NCBI RefSeq assembly: GCF_014639795.1
Contig: NZ_BMGC01000001.1
Location: forward strand, 77,382 to 141,381
From: Gordonia jinhuaensis
Lineage (GTDB): Bacteria; Actinomycetota; Actinomycetes; Mycobacteriales; Mycobacteriaceae
Reading direction: 5' to 3'
DNA length: 64,000 nt
Position numbers and translations under genes: made by a program. The notes under the pieces are model-generated. The model saw nothing but the letters and a program-made list of their open reading frames with translations, did no database searches and was not told where the DNA came from. Positions 1 to 8,973 of this stretch are shown piece after piece (within the stretch, counting starts at the first letter, position 1; each line of letters starts with the position of its first letter).

Positions 1-1
1 C

Positions 2-280
2 CGTTATCTCGGATGCGCACATCTGCAGGCCCTGCTGCGCGAACCTCCGGCCAACCTGGTCGCCGCGGTGCTCGACAAGGACTTGCCGGCGCTGTCGCCC
101 GAGGACGATCTGGAGACCGTCACCCGCTACTTCGCTACCTATAACCTTGTGTGCGGTCCGGTTCTCGACGAAGCCCGCCACCTGCTCGGTGCGGTGACCG
201 TCGACGACCTCCTCGACCATCTGCTACCCGATGACTGGCGGGAGAGCGAACCCGAGGACGCCGACCAACCCGCACACTGA
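2..280 (+). CDS. MgtE-N/CBS-domain protein, C-terminal fragment
   Basis: This is the 3' end of a gene that begins outside the window; the frame is open from base 2 to a TGA at 278-280. The 92 visible residues read as the second CBS domain of an MgtE-like protein: the segment around TRYFATYNLVCGPVLDEARHL and the following GAVTVDDLLDHLLPDDW is the usual last strand-helix of a CBS pair. CBS pairs bind adenine nucleotides or Mg2+ and gate transporters. The next gene encodes a DUF1003 membrane protein, and this pair precedes the transglycosylase and mrp in M. tuberculosis too (Rv1232c-Rv1231c). Whether a transport channel domain exists upstream cannot be seen. Confidence 0.75.
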   Translation, partial: RYLGCAHLQALLREPPANLVAAVLDKDLPALSPEDDLETVTRYFATYNLVCGPVLDEARHLLGAVTVDDLLDHLLPDDWRESEPEDADQPAH

Positions 281-311
281 TCCACGCCCGACCTGATCTG
301 GAGGTGAACCG

Positions 312-830
312 ATGAGCCCGGATTCGTCGTCGTCATCGGGACGCCGACTCGACACACCGATCGGGCGTCGCAAGCTGCGTATCTCGATCGACCCCGACCT
401 GATCGGCAACTACAGCGAACGCGCCGCACGGTTCCTGGGCACTGGCCGCTACCTGCTCATCCAGACCGTCATTGTGGTGGTGTGGATCATCTTGAACCTT
501 GCATGGGTGGCGATCCGGTGGGATCCCTATCCGTTCATCTTGCTGAACCTGGCGTTTTCCACCCAGGCCGCCTACGCCGCACCCCTGATCCTGCTCGCGC
601 AGAACCGTCAGGAGAACCGCGACCGCATCGCACTCGAGGAAGACCGCTCGCGCGCAGAACAGACCAAGGCCGATACCGAATTCCTGGCCAGGGAACTCGC
701 CTCAGTGCGCCTGGCTGTTGGCGACACCGTCAGTCGCGACTACCTCCGCAAGGAACTCGACGACCTGCGTGACGATCTACGCAAACTTCTCGAACGTACT
801 GACGAGGCTCTTGACGAGAAGTCACGCTGA
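312..830 (+). CDS. DUF1003 family membrane protein
   Basis: 172 residues. A Shine-Dalgarno GAGGTGA at 301-307 fixes the ATG. The first 45 residues are cytoplasmic and basic, followed by two hydrophobic segments at about residues 47-68 and 74-96 separated by a short Arg/Trp/Pro loop, and then a charged heptad-like tail (residues 100-170) likely to be a coiled coil. This is the DUF1003 layout (Rv1231c type). It lies 31 bases after the CBS-domain gene and is probably cotranscribed with it, so a role with the MgtE-like protein in Mg2+ homeostasis is plausible but inferred. No biochemical function is established for the family. Confidence 0.85.
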   Translation: MSPDSSSSSGRRLDTPIGRRKLRISIDPDLIGNYSERAARFLGTGRYLLIQTVIVVVWIILNLAWVAIRWDPYPFILLNLAFSTQAAYAAPLILLAQNRQENRDRIALEEDRSRAEQTKADTEFLARELASVRLAVGDTVSRDYLRKELDDLRDDLRKLLERTDEALDEKSR

Positions 831-1100
831 CCTGCAATTGCGGTGCAGCCCATCACATTTGTGTGTGTCACCGACCTCCTCTGGCACATCGCGTGAGCAC
901 GCACACCGAGTAACCTGCTTCGCGTCTGTCGTGTGAATGGATTTATTTCACTCCACTCATCTTCTGTTTCAGTCCCATGTATCGTGACGGTTGTCACCAG
1001 CGTTGGGGCAGACACCGATCGGGATGATGCGAATCGCAGCACACCGAGTCGCCAGTACACCGAGTCGTCTGCCCGGATCGACACAGGAGATCCCCGGACT

Positions 1101-2534
1101 GTGATCGCCAAGAAGCAACCGACTCTGCGTCGGTGGGTCAAGGGCACCCGGTCGGGATTCCGCTTTCCTCAGCTGCTCAGTGCGAGCGCGCTCAGTGCGT
1201 TGGTCGTCTTCGGCCTCGCCGGCATCGCTGGGGCGAGCGGACAACCCACGATCGCGCAGCGTGAAGCCGCGGCCCGCCCCACACCACCGGCAGCCGGGGT
1301 GCTGACCGGGCCGGCGCGAGCAGCAGCCTTCGCCCCGCCGGTGAACACACCCGGTGGCGGGCAAGGACTTCCCGGCGGAGGATCGTCGGACATGTCCGGT
1401 TCGCTGACCGCGGCCGATCTCGCCTCGATGGCGGCGCTGTCGCAGGCCGGTTTCGCCGGCGGCCCGCTGGGTATCCCCGAGATCGTGCTGCGCGCCTACA
1501 AGCTGGCCGCCGACAGGGTGAACGCCGAGTCGCCGGGGTGTGACATCCCCTGGGCGTTGCTGGCGGGTATCGGCAAGGTCGAGTCCAACCACGCCGGCAA
1601 TGGTGCCGTCGACTCGTCGGGCAGGACGCTCGTACCCATCCGGGGCCCCGTCCTCGACGGGACACTGCCGGGCAATGAGGTCATCACCCTCTCCGACGCC
1701 GGGGGTGCGACCGGCGGCCCGCAGTACGCCAGCGCCGAGGGACCGATGCAGTTCCTCCCGGGAACCTGGGCCCGGTGGGGCGCCGACGGCAACGGTGACG
1801 GGAAGGCCGACGTCGACAACGTCTTCGACGCCACGTTGAGTGCCGGACGCTATCTGTGCTCCGGTGTCACCGGCGGAATCATGAACAACGGCAACCAGAT
1901 CCGCGCCGTCCTCCGCTACAACAACTCCATGCAGTACGTGGGGCTCGTGCTGTCGTATGCGGCGGCCTACGCGGCCGGCGTCACACCGACAGTGCCGGTG
2001 ATCGATCTGCGCACTGTCTCCGGCGACGGGGTCGACGGTAATGCCGATCCCGGCGCGGCCGGTGGTGCACCCGACCCTGCCGACCGCACGTCGGCGACCA
2101 GCACGAACAAGGACAAGAAGAACAAGGACAGCACGAAGAAGGACAGCAGGAAGCCGGGATCACCCTCGACTCCCGGGGGCCCGTCCACACCGTCGGGTGT
2201 GCCGCCGTCGACGCTGTGTCTGGTCGTCTGCTTCCCCGTCCCGTCGATCTCGATCCCGCCACTGCCGACGCTGCCGCCACTGCCGACGCAATTGCTCCCG
2301 CAGCGCCAGCCCGCGCCTCCGGCGACCCCGTGCCCGACACCACCTCCGCCGACGACCCGCACCCCGAAGAAGCCCGTCACGTGCACGCCCACACCGTCGA
2401 CGCCGTCCACACCACCGCCGGCCGGCGCCCCGGCGACCACCACGCCCAAGCCCGCACCCTCGAAGCGGGTCGCGCCACCACCTGCGGCGCCCGCCGCACC
2501 CACCACCAGCCCGGTGCCGACACCGCATCGCTAG
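1101..2534 (+). CDS. Secreted lytic transglycosylase-like protein, Pro/Thr-rich tail
   Basis: 477 residues from the GTG at 1101, chosen because AGGAGA lies at 1085-1090 and because this start puts a basic stretch directly before a signal-anchor helix (residues about 24-46). An upstream in-frame GTG at 933 gives a non-membrane leader and is unlikely. The central domain (about 95-280) is a soluble lytic transglycosylase fold: the catalytic Glu is Glu161 in GIGKVESNH, followed by AEGPMQFLPGTWARWG and a Ca-binding-like DGNGDGKADVDN loop. Such enzymes cleave peptidoglycan MurNAc-GlcNAc bonds outside the membrane. The last 130 residues are Lys-rich then Pro/Thr-rich, a cell-wall-spanning tail. Corresponds to Rv1230c. 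Confidence 0.85.
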   Translation: MIAKKQPTLRRWVKGTRSGFRFPQLLSASALSALVVFGLAGIAGASGQPTIAQREAAARPTPPAAGVLTGPARAAAFAPPVNTPGGGQGLPGGGSSDMSGSLTAADLASMAALSQAGFAGGPLGIPEIVLRAYKLAADRVNAESPGCDIPWALLAGIGKVESNHAGNGAVDSSGRTLVPIRGPVLDGTLPGNEVITLSDAGGATGGPQYASAEGPMQFLPGTWARWGADGNGDGKADVDNVFDATLSAGRYLCSGVTGGIMNNGNQIRAVLRYNNSMQYVGLVLSYAAAYAAGVTPTVPVIDLRTVSGDGVDGNADPGAAGGAPDPADRTSATSTNKDKKNKDSTKKDSRKPGSPSTPGGPSTPSGVPPSTLCLVVCFPVPSISIPPLPTLPPLPTQLLPQRQPAPPATPCPTPPPPTTRTPKKPVTCTPTPSTPSTPPPAGAPATTTPKPAPSKRVAPPPAAPAAPTTSPVPTPHR

Positions 2535-2587
2535 GCCGACCTCACGCGAGTGGCGACCGCGTCGTCGTCGGGCGATCCGCACGCGGA

Positions 2588-2593
2588 TAAGCT
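2588..2593 (+). promoter_or_regulatory. Putative -10 box for leaderless mrp
   Basis: TAAGCT followed by seven bases and the ATG at 2601. This TANNNT spacing would start the transcript on the start codon, and it supports choosing 2601 over the upstream GTG at 2550. Confidence 0.45.
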
Positions 2594-2600
2594 GGCGGGG

Positions 2601-3740
2601 ATGAATGCTGCAATTCCGGCCGACTCCACGATCCGCGCCGCTCTGGCCAAGGTGATGGACCCCGAGATCGGCAAACCGATCACCGACCTGGGCATGGTCA
2701 AGTCGATCGACGTCACCGATGACGGTGCGGTGAACGTCGGCGTGTACCTCACCACCTCCGGATGTCCGATGCGCACCGAGATCGCCGACCGTGTGCGCAC
2801 GGCGGTCGCCGACATCCCCGGGACCGGCCCGGTGACGGTCGAACTCGACGTGATGGACGACGACCAGCGCACCGAACTGCGTAAACAGCTGCGCGGTGAC
2901 CGCGGCGAACCGGTGATCCCCTTCGCCCAGCCCGGTTCACTCACCCGCGTCTACGCGGTCGCGTCGGGTAAGGGCGGCGTCGGAAAATCGAGCGTCACGG
3001 TGAACCTGGCGGTGTCGCTGGCAGCGCGCGGACTCAGCGTCGGTCTCCTCGACGCCGACATCTACGGACATTCGGTGCCCCGGATGATGGGTAGCGACGC
3101 GGTGCCCACCCAGGTGGAGAAGATGATCCTCCCGCCGATCGCGCACGGGGTGAAGTTCATCTCCATCGCACAGTTCACCAAGGGGAACACCCCGGTGGTG
3201 TGGCGTGGGCCGATGCTGCACCGCGCACTCCAGCAGTTCCTCGCCGACGTGTACTGGGGTGACCTCGACGTCCTGCTCCTCGACCTCCCGCCCGGAACCG
3301 GCGATGTGGCGATCTCGATCGCACAGCTGATCCCCTCGGCCGAAATCCTCGTGGTGACCACGCCGCAGCAGGCGGCCGCCGAGGTCGCCGAGCGGGCCGG
3401 TGCCATCGCACTGCAGACACGACAGAAGATCCTCGGCGTGGTGGAGAACATGTCGTGGATGACGCTGCCCGACGGCTCGCGCATGCAGCCGTTCGGCTCC
3501 GGCGGCGGTGCCGCCGTGGCAGAAAGCCTCACCCGCAGCGTGGGCTCGCAGGTGGAGTTGCTCGGACAGGTCCCGCTCGATCCGGCGCTGCGCGAGGGCG
3601 GCGACGCGGGGACTCCGATCGTGCTGGGCGATCCGGAGTCCGAGGCCGCGGGTGCACTACGCGCGATCTCCGACCGGCTCGCCGTGCGTCGCCGCGGACT
3701 GGCCGGCATGAGCCTGGGGATCGACACCACCCGCCACTGA
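2601..3740 (+). CDS. mrp: Mrp/ApbC P-loop iron-sulfur cluster carrier
   Basis: 379 residues. Residues about 8-85 are a DUF59/MIP18 domain (VMDPEIGKPITDLGMV, and the TSGCPM cysteine motif). Residues about 115-360 are the Mrp ATPase with Walker A GKGGVGKSS, the DADIYGHSVPRMMG switch and the DLPPGTGD Walker B-like motif. Mrp proteins carry Fe-S clusters to apo-targets and need ATP. The CxxC often found near the C-terminus of the Nbp35/ApbC family is not obvious. The alternative start GTG 2550 would add 17 residues with no ribosome site. Convergent with tatB; the 79-base gap between them holds only imperfect GATCCACCGACTGG-type repeats. Matches Rv1229c in place and sequence style. Confidence 0.93.
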   Translation: MNAAIPADSTIRAALAKVMDPEIGKPITDLGMVKSIDVTDDGAVNVGVYLTTSGCPMRTEIADRVRTAVADIPGTGPVTVELDVMDDDQRTELRKQLRGDRGEPVIPFAQPGSLTRVYAVASGKGGVGKSSVTVNLAVSLAARGLSVGLLDADIYGHSVPRMMGSDAVPTQVEKMILPPIAHGVKFISIAQFTKGNTPVVWRGPMLHRALQQFLADVYWGDLDVLLLDLPPGTGDVAISIAQLIPSAEILVVTTPQQAAAEVAERAGAIALQTRQKILGVVENMSWMTLPDGSRMQPFGSGGGAAVAESLTRSVGSQVELLGQVPLDPALREGGDAGTPIVLGDPESEAAGALRAISDRLAVRRRGLAGMSLGIDTTRH

Positions 3741-3819
3741 TCGCGGCGGCGCCGACTGAGGGATCACCAACTGGAGATCCACCGACTGGGGAATCAGCGG
3801 CGGGGATCGACGCCCTCGG

Positions 3820-4311
3820 TCAGGTCGCGTCCCACTGGTCGACAGTCGATTTGTGGTCGGCATCGGAAGGGCTGTCGACGGCCGGTCGCGGCGCGCGGGT
3901 CCGCGTATGCGTGGGCCCGTCCGACGCCTGCGAGATATCCGGCGTGCGATCGGCGAGAGCGGCGGCGTCCTGTGAGCCGGCGGGCACCGGACTCGAGACC
4001 GGTTTGACCGGCGCCTCGTCGAAGTTGCCGGTGAAGAACGAATCGTCGCCGTCGAGAAGATGTTTGGTGATGATGGAGCGCGGCGTCATCCCGCGCAGCT
4101 CGTTGAGCTCGGCGAGCGGCTTGCGGAGATCCTCGAACTCCGGCCCCATCTCGTTCTTGAGGTTCTCGGTGGCCCCTGTCGCATAATCCCGCACCTGGCG
4201 GATGCTGCGCATCGTCCACGACACCGCTCCGGGCAACCGCTCCGGCCCCAGGATCACCAGACCGGCGATCACCAGGATGAGCACCTCACCCCACCCAACG
4301 CTTCCGAACAC
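3820..4311 (-). CDS. tatB: Sec-independent translocase subunit TatB
   Basis: 163 residues, starting at GTG 4311. The first 20 residues form the single TatB membrane helix ([20 protein letters not shown] is the opening), followed by the hinge GPERLP, an amphipathic helix (residues 27-60) and an acidic, disordered tail. TatB works with TatC to receive folded twin-arginine substrates and pass them to TatA. Its tail is longer than in Escherichia coli but usual for Actinobacteria. The start is supported by a TACTCT box six bases upstream. It follows htrA on the same strand, the order found in M. tuberculosis (Rv1224-Rv1223). Confidence 0.93.
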   Translation of the reverse strand: MFGSVGWGEVLILVIAGLVILGPERLPGAVSWTMRSIRQVRDYATGATENLKNEMGPEFEDLRKPLAELNELRGMTPRSIITKHLLDGDDSFFTGNFDEAPVKPVSSPVPAGSQDAAALADRTPDISQASDGPTHTRTRAPRPAVDSPSDADHKSTVDQWDAT

Positions 4312-4317
4312 GCGTTA

Positions 4318-4323
4318 AGAGTA
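4318..4323 (-). promoter_or_regulatory. Putative -10 box for leaderless tatB
   Basis: On the minus strand TACTCT, six bases, then GTG. This gives tatB its own leaderless promoter although it lies 154 bases downstream of htrA. Confidence 0.45.
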
Positions 4324-4465
4324 CGCCGCGACCCCGGCATTTCCACTCGGAGCATCCCGTTGGCTGCGGGCCGTCGGGATGGCGATGCCGCCAGGGCCCG
4401 ACGGTCTGCGCTCAGGCTGGTCGTGCCGCGGACAGCCCCGGCACGTGAACGCCGACGCCACCGAC

Positions 4466-6154
4466 TCAGGAATCCGCGGCGGGGCGCACCGAGGTGGTGA
4501 AGGTTCGGCCGTCACGCCAGTAGGTCACCGGCACCGACTTTCCGATCGCGGAATTCTGGACCGCCACGGTGAGCTCGTCGGCGCTCTCGATCGGGCGGTC
4601 GCCGAACTGCGTGATCACGTCGTTCTCGCGGAGGCCTGCCGCCGCCGCGGGGCCGCCAGCCACCACATTGCGCACCAGTGCACCGAGCACTCGATCGTTG
4701 CGGACAGAGCTCGCGTTCACCCCGATCTGGGCGTGGACGGCGCGGCCGTCACGGATCAGCGACTCGACCACCGGTATCGCCTCGTTGATGGGGATGGCGA
4801 AACCGAGTCCGATCGATCCGCCGCCGGGCACCAGGCCCGCGGTGTTGATGCCGATGACCTTCGCCCGGTCGTCGACCAGCGGCCCGCCGGAGTTACCCGG
4901 GTTGATGGCCGCATCGGTCTGGATCGCGTCGATCACCGCGTCGGTGTCGGATGTGGCGTCGGGCCGCAGCGGCACGGGACGGTTCACGGCCGACACGATG
5001 CCGCTGGTGACCGTTCGATCCAGGCCCAGCGGCGAACCGAAGGCCACCACCTCCTCGCCGATCTGCAGCGCGGAGGAGTCACCGAGCGAGGCCACGGTCA
5101 GGTTGCTCACCGAGTCGACCTTGATCACCGCGAGGTCGGTGCGGATGTCGCGACCGACGATCCGCGCGGGGACACGCGTCCGGTCGTAGAACACCACCTC
5201 GAGCTTGGCCGAACGGTCGTTTGCCGCCATCGACACCACGTGATTGTTGGTGACGATGTACCCGTTCTTGTCGATCACCACACCCGAGCCGGTCCCGAAG
5301 GCGTTCGCCGAGCGGACGTCCACCGACACCACCGACTTCTCGACGGCTCGAGCCACCCGGGCGACCGAACCCCGCGGCGACGAGTTGTCGCCGCCGCTGC
5401 CCGACAGATGGACCGAATCGGAGAACAGCGGGGCCGACACCTCGGCGGTGAGACGTCCGATCAGACCGCCCACCAGTCCGATGAGCAGTGCGCCGACGCC
5501 CAGGACCACCAGTGCCTGCCAGGTGATGGCGCGGTCGAACAACAGCGACCGCACCCCCACCTTCGGGCCGGCGGCCGTGGGTTCGGGTGCGCGAGGGGCA
5601 GCGAGCGCCGGATCGTCGAGGGAGGCCACCGAGTCGGGGTCGCGCCAGGGATCCGGCGGAGATGCCGGGGCATCGTCGTCATCCCCGAAACGCGCGTCGG
5701 GGTCGCGGGGCATCGGGTCCGACGTTCCCTCCGGCCGGCCGAAGGCCTCCCGAAGCACCGGATGCGGATCGGCGACGACCGGTTGCGGCCGGCGTGCGCC
5801 GCTGAGGGTTCCGGTGGGGACACCGCCGGGGGCGAACGATCCACTCACTCCCTCGGGCCGGCCGAACACTGCGGCAGCGCCCGCGGGCACCGGTTCCTGG
5901 CGGGGATTGCGTCCGGGTGCGCTCGCATGCGACCCCGGCGTGTCATCAGCGTCACGCTGGGCCCACGTACTGTCCCGGTCGGCCGCGCCGCCGCCGGGGC
6001 CTGCCTCGCGTGAGTGCTGGTTGTCCGCACGTCCCGTCGGGGACGTCGGCGCTGTGGGGGACGTCGGCGCTGTGGGAGCCGTCGGTGGCGTGGCACTTCC
6101 CGGGGAAGTGGTGTCGGGGGTATCCGGCCCGGAATCGCCGTTGCGATCAGTCAT
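4466..6154 (-). CDS. htrA: HtrA-family membrane serine protease
   Basis: 562 residues from ATG 6154 (an in-frame start 17 codons upstream is possible, but a TAACCT box at 6165-6170 would place transcription start near 6154). The first 205 residues are cytoplasmic and Pro/Asp/Gly-rich. A membrane helix follows at about 215-235, then a trypsin-like domain with catalytic His in TNNHVV (about 305), Asp in DIRTDLAVI (about 338) and Ser in NPGNSGGPL (about 420), and a PDZ domain at about 470-555. It is a periplasmic quality-control protease anchored in the membrane. Next to sigE and rseA it fits the extracytoplasmic stress response, where Rv1223 holds the same place. Confidence 0.92.
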   Translation of the reverse strand: MTDRNGDSGPDTPDTTSPGSATPPTAPTAPTSPTAPTSPTGRADNQHSREAGPGGGAADRDSTWAQRDADDTPGSHASAPGRNPRQEPVPAGAAAVFGRPEGVSGSFAPGGVPTGTLSGARRPQPVVADPHPVLREAFGRPEGTSDPMPRDPDARFGDDDDAPASPPDPWRDPDSVASLDDPALAAPRAPEPTAAGPKVGVRSLLFDRAITWQALVVLGVGALLIGLVGGLIGRLTAEVSAPLFSDSVHLSGSGGDNSSPRGSVARVARAVEKSVVSVDVRSANAFGTGSGVVIDKNGYIVTNNHVVSMAANDRSAKLEVVFYDRTRVPARIVGRDIRTDLAVIKVDSVSNLTVASLGDSSALQIGEEVVAFGSPLGLDRTVTSGIVSAVNRPVPLRPDATSDTDAVIDAIQTDAAINPGNSGGPLVDDRAKVIGINTAGLVPGGGSIGLGFAIPINEAIPVVESLIRDGRAVHAQIGVNASSVRNDRVLGALVRNVVAGGPAAAAGLRENDVITQFGDRPIESADELTVAVQNSAIGKSVPVTYWRDGRTFTTSVRPAADS

Positions 6155-6279
6155 TGTCCGACCGAGGTTACCGAGCCTGCCCGGCGACCGATGCGATGCG
6201 GGCACCGGTGTCGCCGCCGGACGCAGAATCGGCGTGGTCGGCCGGTGTCGTCACGGGCGGTGTCGTCACGGGTGGCGGC

Positions 6280-6774
6280 TCAACGATCACGCCACGGGCC
6301 ACGATGCAGATGAAGGCCAGAACGCCGGCGTCCGCGGTGGCGTTCGGGATCAGCCGACATGTCGATCTCCCTGGTCGGGATCTGCTGCAGCGACCCGAGG
6401 AGTCCGGTGGGGATGGCCACGTCGTCGGACTGGCGCAGCGCCGCACGCGCTGCGGCCTGGGCCTCCACCTCGGCGCGGCAGGTGACGCACAGCGTCAGGT
6501 GGCGGGTGGCTCGCATGAAGGCGACGGCACCGAGCTCGTTGTCGACGAAAGCAGCGACCGCCTCGATCGAGAGGTGGTCGGTCGGGGCGAATCGCGGTGG
6601 CTGACGATCCGCCGGCCAGGGCCGATCGCCGCATGCCGACTCGTTCTCGAGTGCGCGCTCGTTGGGGACGGGCTGGTCGGTCCGGGCGGGACCGCTGTCG
6701 GGGAACCCGTCGCGAGCATCCCCGGGGACGTCATCTCGATGGGGTCGCTCGCCGCGAGAGCGAAAAACCGCCAT
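6280..6774 (-). CDS. rseA: Anti-sigma-E factor RseA (zinc-binding ZAS type)
   Basis: 164 residues. The start at 6774 is set by a strong AGGAGG seven bases upstream; the open frame runs further upstream but without a ribosome site. The defining zinc anti-sigma motif is His92-x3-Cys96-x2-Cys99 (RHLTLCVTC), preceded by DHLSIEAVAAFVDNELG, the helix that docks on sigma regions. The protein holds SigE inactive and releases it on oxidation or degradation. No membrane helix is seen, as in Rv1222. It lies 214 bases downstream of sigE and 125 bases upstream of htrA, all on one strand. Confidence 0.92.
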   Translation of the reverse strand: MAVFRSRGERPHRDDVPGDARDGFPDSGPARTDQPVPNERALENESACGDRPWPADRQPPRFAPTDHLSIEAVAAFVDNELGAVAFMRATRHLTLCVTCRAEVEAQAAARAALRQSDDVAIPTGLLGSLQQIPTREIDMSADPERHRGRRRSGLHLHRGPWRDR

Positions 6775-6988
6775 CGTGTGTCCTCCTGCTCGTCGTCTGC
6801 CTGGGCCGGTCGATCCACGCTCGCGGACCGAACCCGGCTCGTCGGTGCACGACCACCGTAGGCACGTGATGGGGTGACGCGCATGAAGTCGGGCGTCGCG
6901 CACGGGGTCGGGTGTCCGCACCGCAGGTTCAACGACCCGGCCCCGTCGCGAGTTCCACGGCCCGCGGTCACCGACCACGGTCACCGCG

Positions 6989-7798
6989 TCAGCTGCGGCC
7001 GGCGCTCAGCGGCGAGGAGGATCCTTGCAGGAGTGTGAGGTGGTCGCGGATCGCCTGGCGACCACGGTGGATACGAGAACGCACTGTGCCCAGTTTCACA
7101 CCGAGAGTCGCGGCGATCTCCTCATAGGACAGGCCCTCGATGTCACACAGGACCACCGCGGCGCGGAACTCCGGAGCCAGTGCATCCAGTGCAGCCTGCA
7201 GGTCGGGGTCGAGGTTCGCGTCGCTGTAGGCCTGCTCGGGGTCGGGCGTCGACCCGGGGACACGGTCGTAGTCCTCGGGCAACGCCTCCATCCGGATCTT
7301 GGCCCGTCGGCGGACCATGTCGAGGAACAGGTTGGTGGTGATGCGGTGCAGCCATCCCTCGAAAGTGCCCGGCCGGTAGTTCGACAGCGACCGGAACACC
7401 CGGATGAACGTCTCCTGGGTCAGATCCTCGGCGTCGTGCTGATTACCCGAGAGACGAAACGCCAGACGGTACACACGGTCGGCATGCTCGCGGACCAGCT
7501 CGTCCCACGAGGGCATCAACGTCTCGTCGCCGGTAGCGTCGAATCCGGCGGTGCCGGTGTGCGGCGCAGATACGGACTCGTCGGTGTGGTCCTGGAAGTC
7601 GGTCTGGTCCTGGATGCCGGTGCGGTCCTGGATGCTTCGGGTGATCGTGGACTCCATATCGGTGGCCGAAGAATGCTCGGCGGAACGGGAAGAATGCTCG
7701 GTGGCAAGGGCATGCAGGTCGTAATGACCGGTGTGGCCGTACGCGCTCGTGGCCTCGGGCGCGCGCTGGCCGGTGGGGTGTTCGGTGGACTCGTTCAT
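6989..7798 (-). CDS. sigE: ECF RNA polymerase sigma factor SigE
   Basis: 269 residues, ATG 7798, with GGAG in the leader. Sigma region 2 spans about residues 95-165 ([20 protein letters not shown], then [16 protein letters not shown]) and region 4 about 205-260 ([33 protein letters not shown]). SigE directs transcription of envelope and oxidative stress genes. The N-terminal 94 residues are long for an ECF factor, like mycobacterial SigE, and carry a low-complexity stretch with repeated [18 protein letters not shown]. An ECF-type promoter lies about 50 bases upstream, suggesting autoregulation. Confidence 0.94.
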   Translation of the reverse strand: MNESTEHPTGQRAPEATSAYGHTGHYDLHALATEHSSRSAEHSSATDMESTITRSIQDRTGIQDQTDFQDHTDESVSAPHTGTAGFDATGDETLMPSWDELVREHADRVYRLAFRLSGNQHDAEDLTQETFIRVFRSLSNYRPGTFEGWLHRITTNLFLDMVRRRAKIRMEALPEDYDRVPGSTPDPEQAYSDANLDPDLQAALDALAPEFRAAVVLCDIEGLSYEEIAATLGVKLGTVRSRIHRGRQAIRDHLTLLQGSSSPLSAGRS

Positions 7799-7846
7799 CG
7801 GCGCTCTCCGCTCCTGCCGGTCAAGCGTGAGTTCACAATCGTCAAC

Positions 7847-7872
7847 AACCTTGGGTCTATGACATTTGTTCC
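7847..7872 (-). promoter_or_regulatory. ECF-type promoter upstream of sigE
   Basis: On the minus strand GGAAC (7872-7868, inside GGGGAAC), 18 bases, then GTT (7849-7847). This matches the GGAAC-N16-18-GTT pattern read by the SigE/SigH group. Position about 50 bases before the sigE ATG suits autoregulation or control by another ECF factor. Confidence 0.5.
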
Positions 7873-8212
7873 CCGGAAACCATGTGTCAACTGCGGCAGC
7901 ACGCTCAACGCGTGCACATCCGACAGTCGAGACGCGGCCTGGCGTCGCGCGCCGCCGAGCGCTGCGCGCACCGGAGGCCGCTCACGAGACAAGAGCCTGC
8001 TGTCGGTCACTCCCTCACCATTTCCCAGCCGATTGTGGCGGCACTATGAGTGGGCTGAGGTTTGCCTGAGAGTCGGTTTGCCTGAGAGTCGGTGTGCATG
8101 AAGATCGGCGCACCACCGAACCGCAGGTACACGCCCACCGCTGACCCGCGCACGCCCACCGCTGACCCGCGCGGATGCGCACCGATGATCCCGTCGGGGT
8201 GCATCGATGCTC

Positions 8213-8218
8213 TAGTGT
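8213..8218 (+). promoter_or_regulatory. Putative -10 box for leaderless methyltransferase gene
   Basis: TAGTGT, eight bases, then GTG 8227. No ribosome-binding site precedes this GTG, so a leaderless transcript is the simplest reading. Confidence 0.4.
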
Positions 8219-8226
8219 TCTTGAAC

Positions 8227-8904
8227 GTGACAGGCACCGAGCACGCACCCGATCCCGGCTCATTGACCGCCTACGCGGAGTCCGCCATCGCCGAGGACGA
8301 CACCCTTCGGGATGCACGTGCCCGCGCCGCCGAATTGGGCGCGCCCACGATCACGCCCGCGGTCGGTGCCACACTGTGCATGCTGGCGCGGCTGACCGAC
8401 GCGCACTCGGCGGTCGAGGTCGGCACCGGCGCGGGCGTCGGTGGACTGTGGATCCTCGGCGGCATGTCGTCCGAGGGGATCCTCACCACCATCGACGACG
8501 AATCCGAGCATCACGCCGCTGCCCGCGCGGGCTTCTCGGCAGCCGGCATCAGCCCGTCGCGTACCCGCCTGATCACCGGCCGCGCGGCCGATGTGCTGCC
8601 GCGGCTGGCCGACGCCTCCTACGACCTGATCTTCATCAACGGCGAGGTGATCGACCAGCCCCGCTATGTCCGGGAGGCATTGAGACTGGTGCGCCCGCGC
8701 GGCGTGATCGTCGTCCACGACGCGGCCGCCGGCGGGAAGATCGCCGACCCCGACTTCACCGACCCGGAGACCACGGCGGCACGCGAGGCAGCCACCATCA
8801 TCGCCGAGGACGAGACCCTGCTCCCGGTGGTCATCCCACTTGGCGAGGGTCTCCTCGCAGCGGCCAAAGCCCCTGTCTCAGAGACTGATTCGTCCACGTC
8901 CTGA
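8227..8904 (+). CDS. SAM-dependent O-methyltransferase (Rv1220c-like)
   Basis: 225 residues from GTG 8227; the open frame extends 45 codons upstream through tandem repeats, which I exclude. The Rossmann methyltransferase core begins at about residue 60 with AVEVGTGAGVGGLWIL (motif I), then LTTIDDESEH (acidic ribose binder), DLIFINGEVID (motif IV) and LRPRGVIVVHDA-type motif V. This is the methyltransferase family 3 pattern (catechol/caffeoyl-CoA type). The substrate is unknown. It is divergent from sigE, the arrangement kept in mycobacteria. Confidence 0.85.
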   Translation: MTGTEHAPDPGSLTAYAESAIAEDDTLRDARARAAELGAPTITPAVGATLCMLARLTDAHSAVEVGTGAGVGGLWILGGMSSEGILTTIDDESEHHAAARAGFSAAGISPSRTRLITGRAADVLPRLADASYDLIFINGEVIDQPRYVREALRLVRPRGVIVVHDAAAGGKIADPDFTDPETTAAREAATIIAEDETLLPVVIPLGEGLLAAAKAPVSETDSSTS

Positions 8905-8973
8905 CACCCGCCGAGCCGGCAGGGGGCGAGCTGACACCCGCCGAGCTGACGGGGACGAGTGCCCTCGCACGAC

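Larger units (their letters stand above)
7799..8226. other. Divergent intergenic region sigE / O-methyltransferase
   Basis: 428 bases without a convincing gene. It holds the sigE promoter and two exact tandem duplications: a 16-base unit tttgcctgagagtcgg at 8061-8092 and a 21-base unit at 8131-8172, just before the methyltransferase promoter at 8213. The short open frames here lack ribosome sites and family signals. Confidence 0.7.

Noticed and set aside
831-1100. Possible riboswitch before the transglycosylase gene
   Set aside because: c-di-AMP riboswitches precede some wall-hydrolase genes in Actinobacteria, but I could not match its conserved parts here, and no stable long stem is evident. 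The 270 bases show no other clear signal.
4379-6013. Long plus-strand open frame (544 codons) opposite htrA
   Set aside because: Its product is Arg/His/Gly-rich without any fold signature, while the minus strand encodes an intact HtrA. GC-rich DNA gives such antisense frames.
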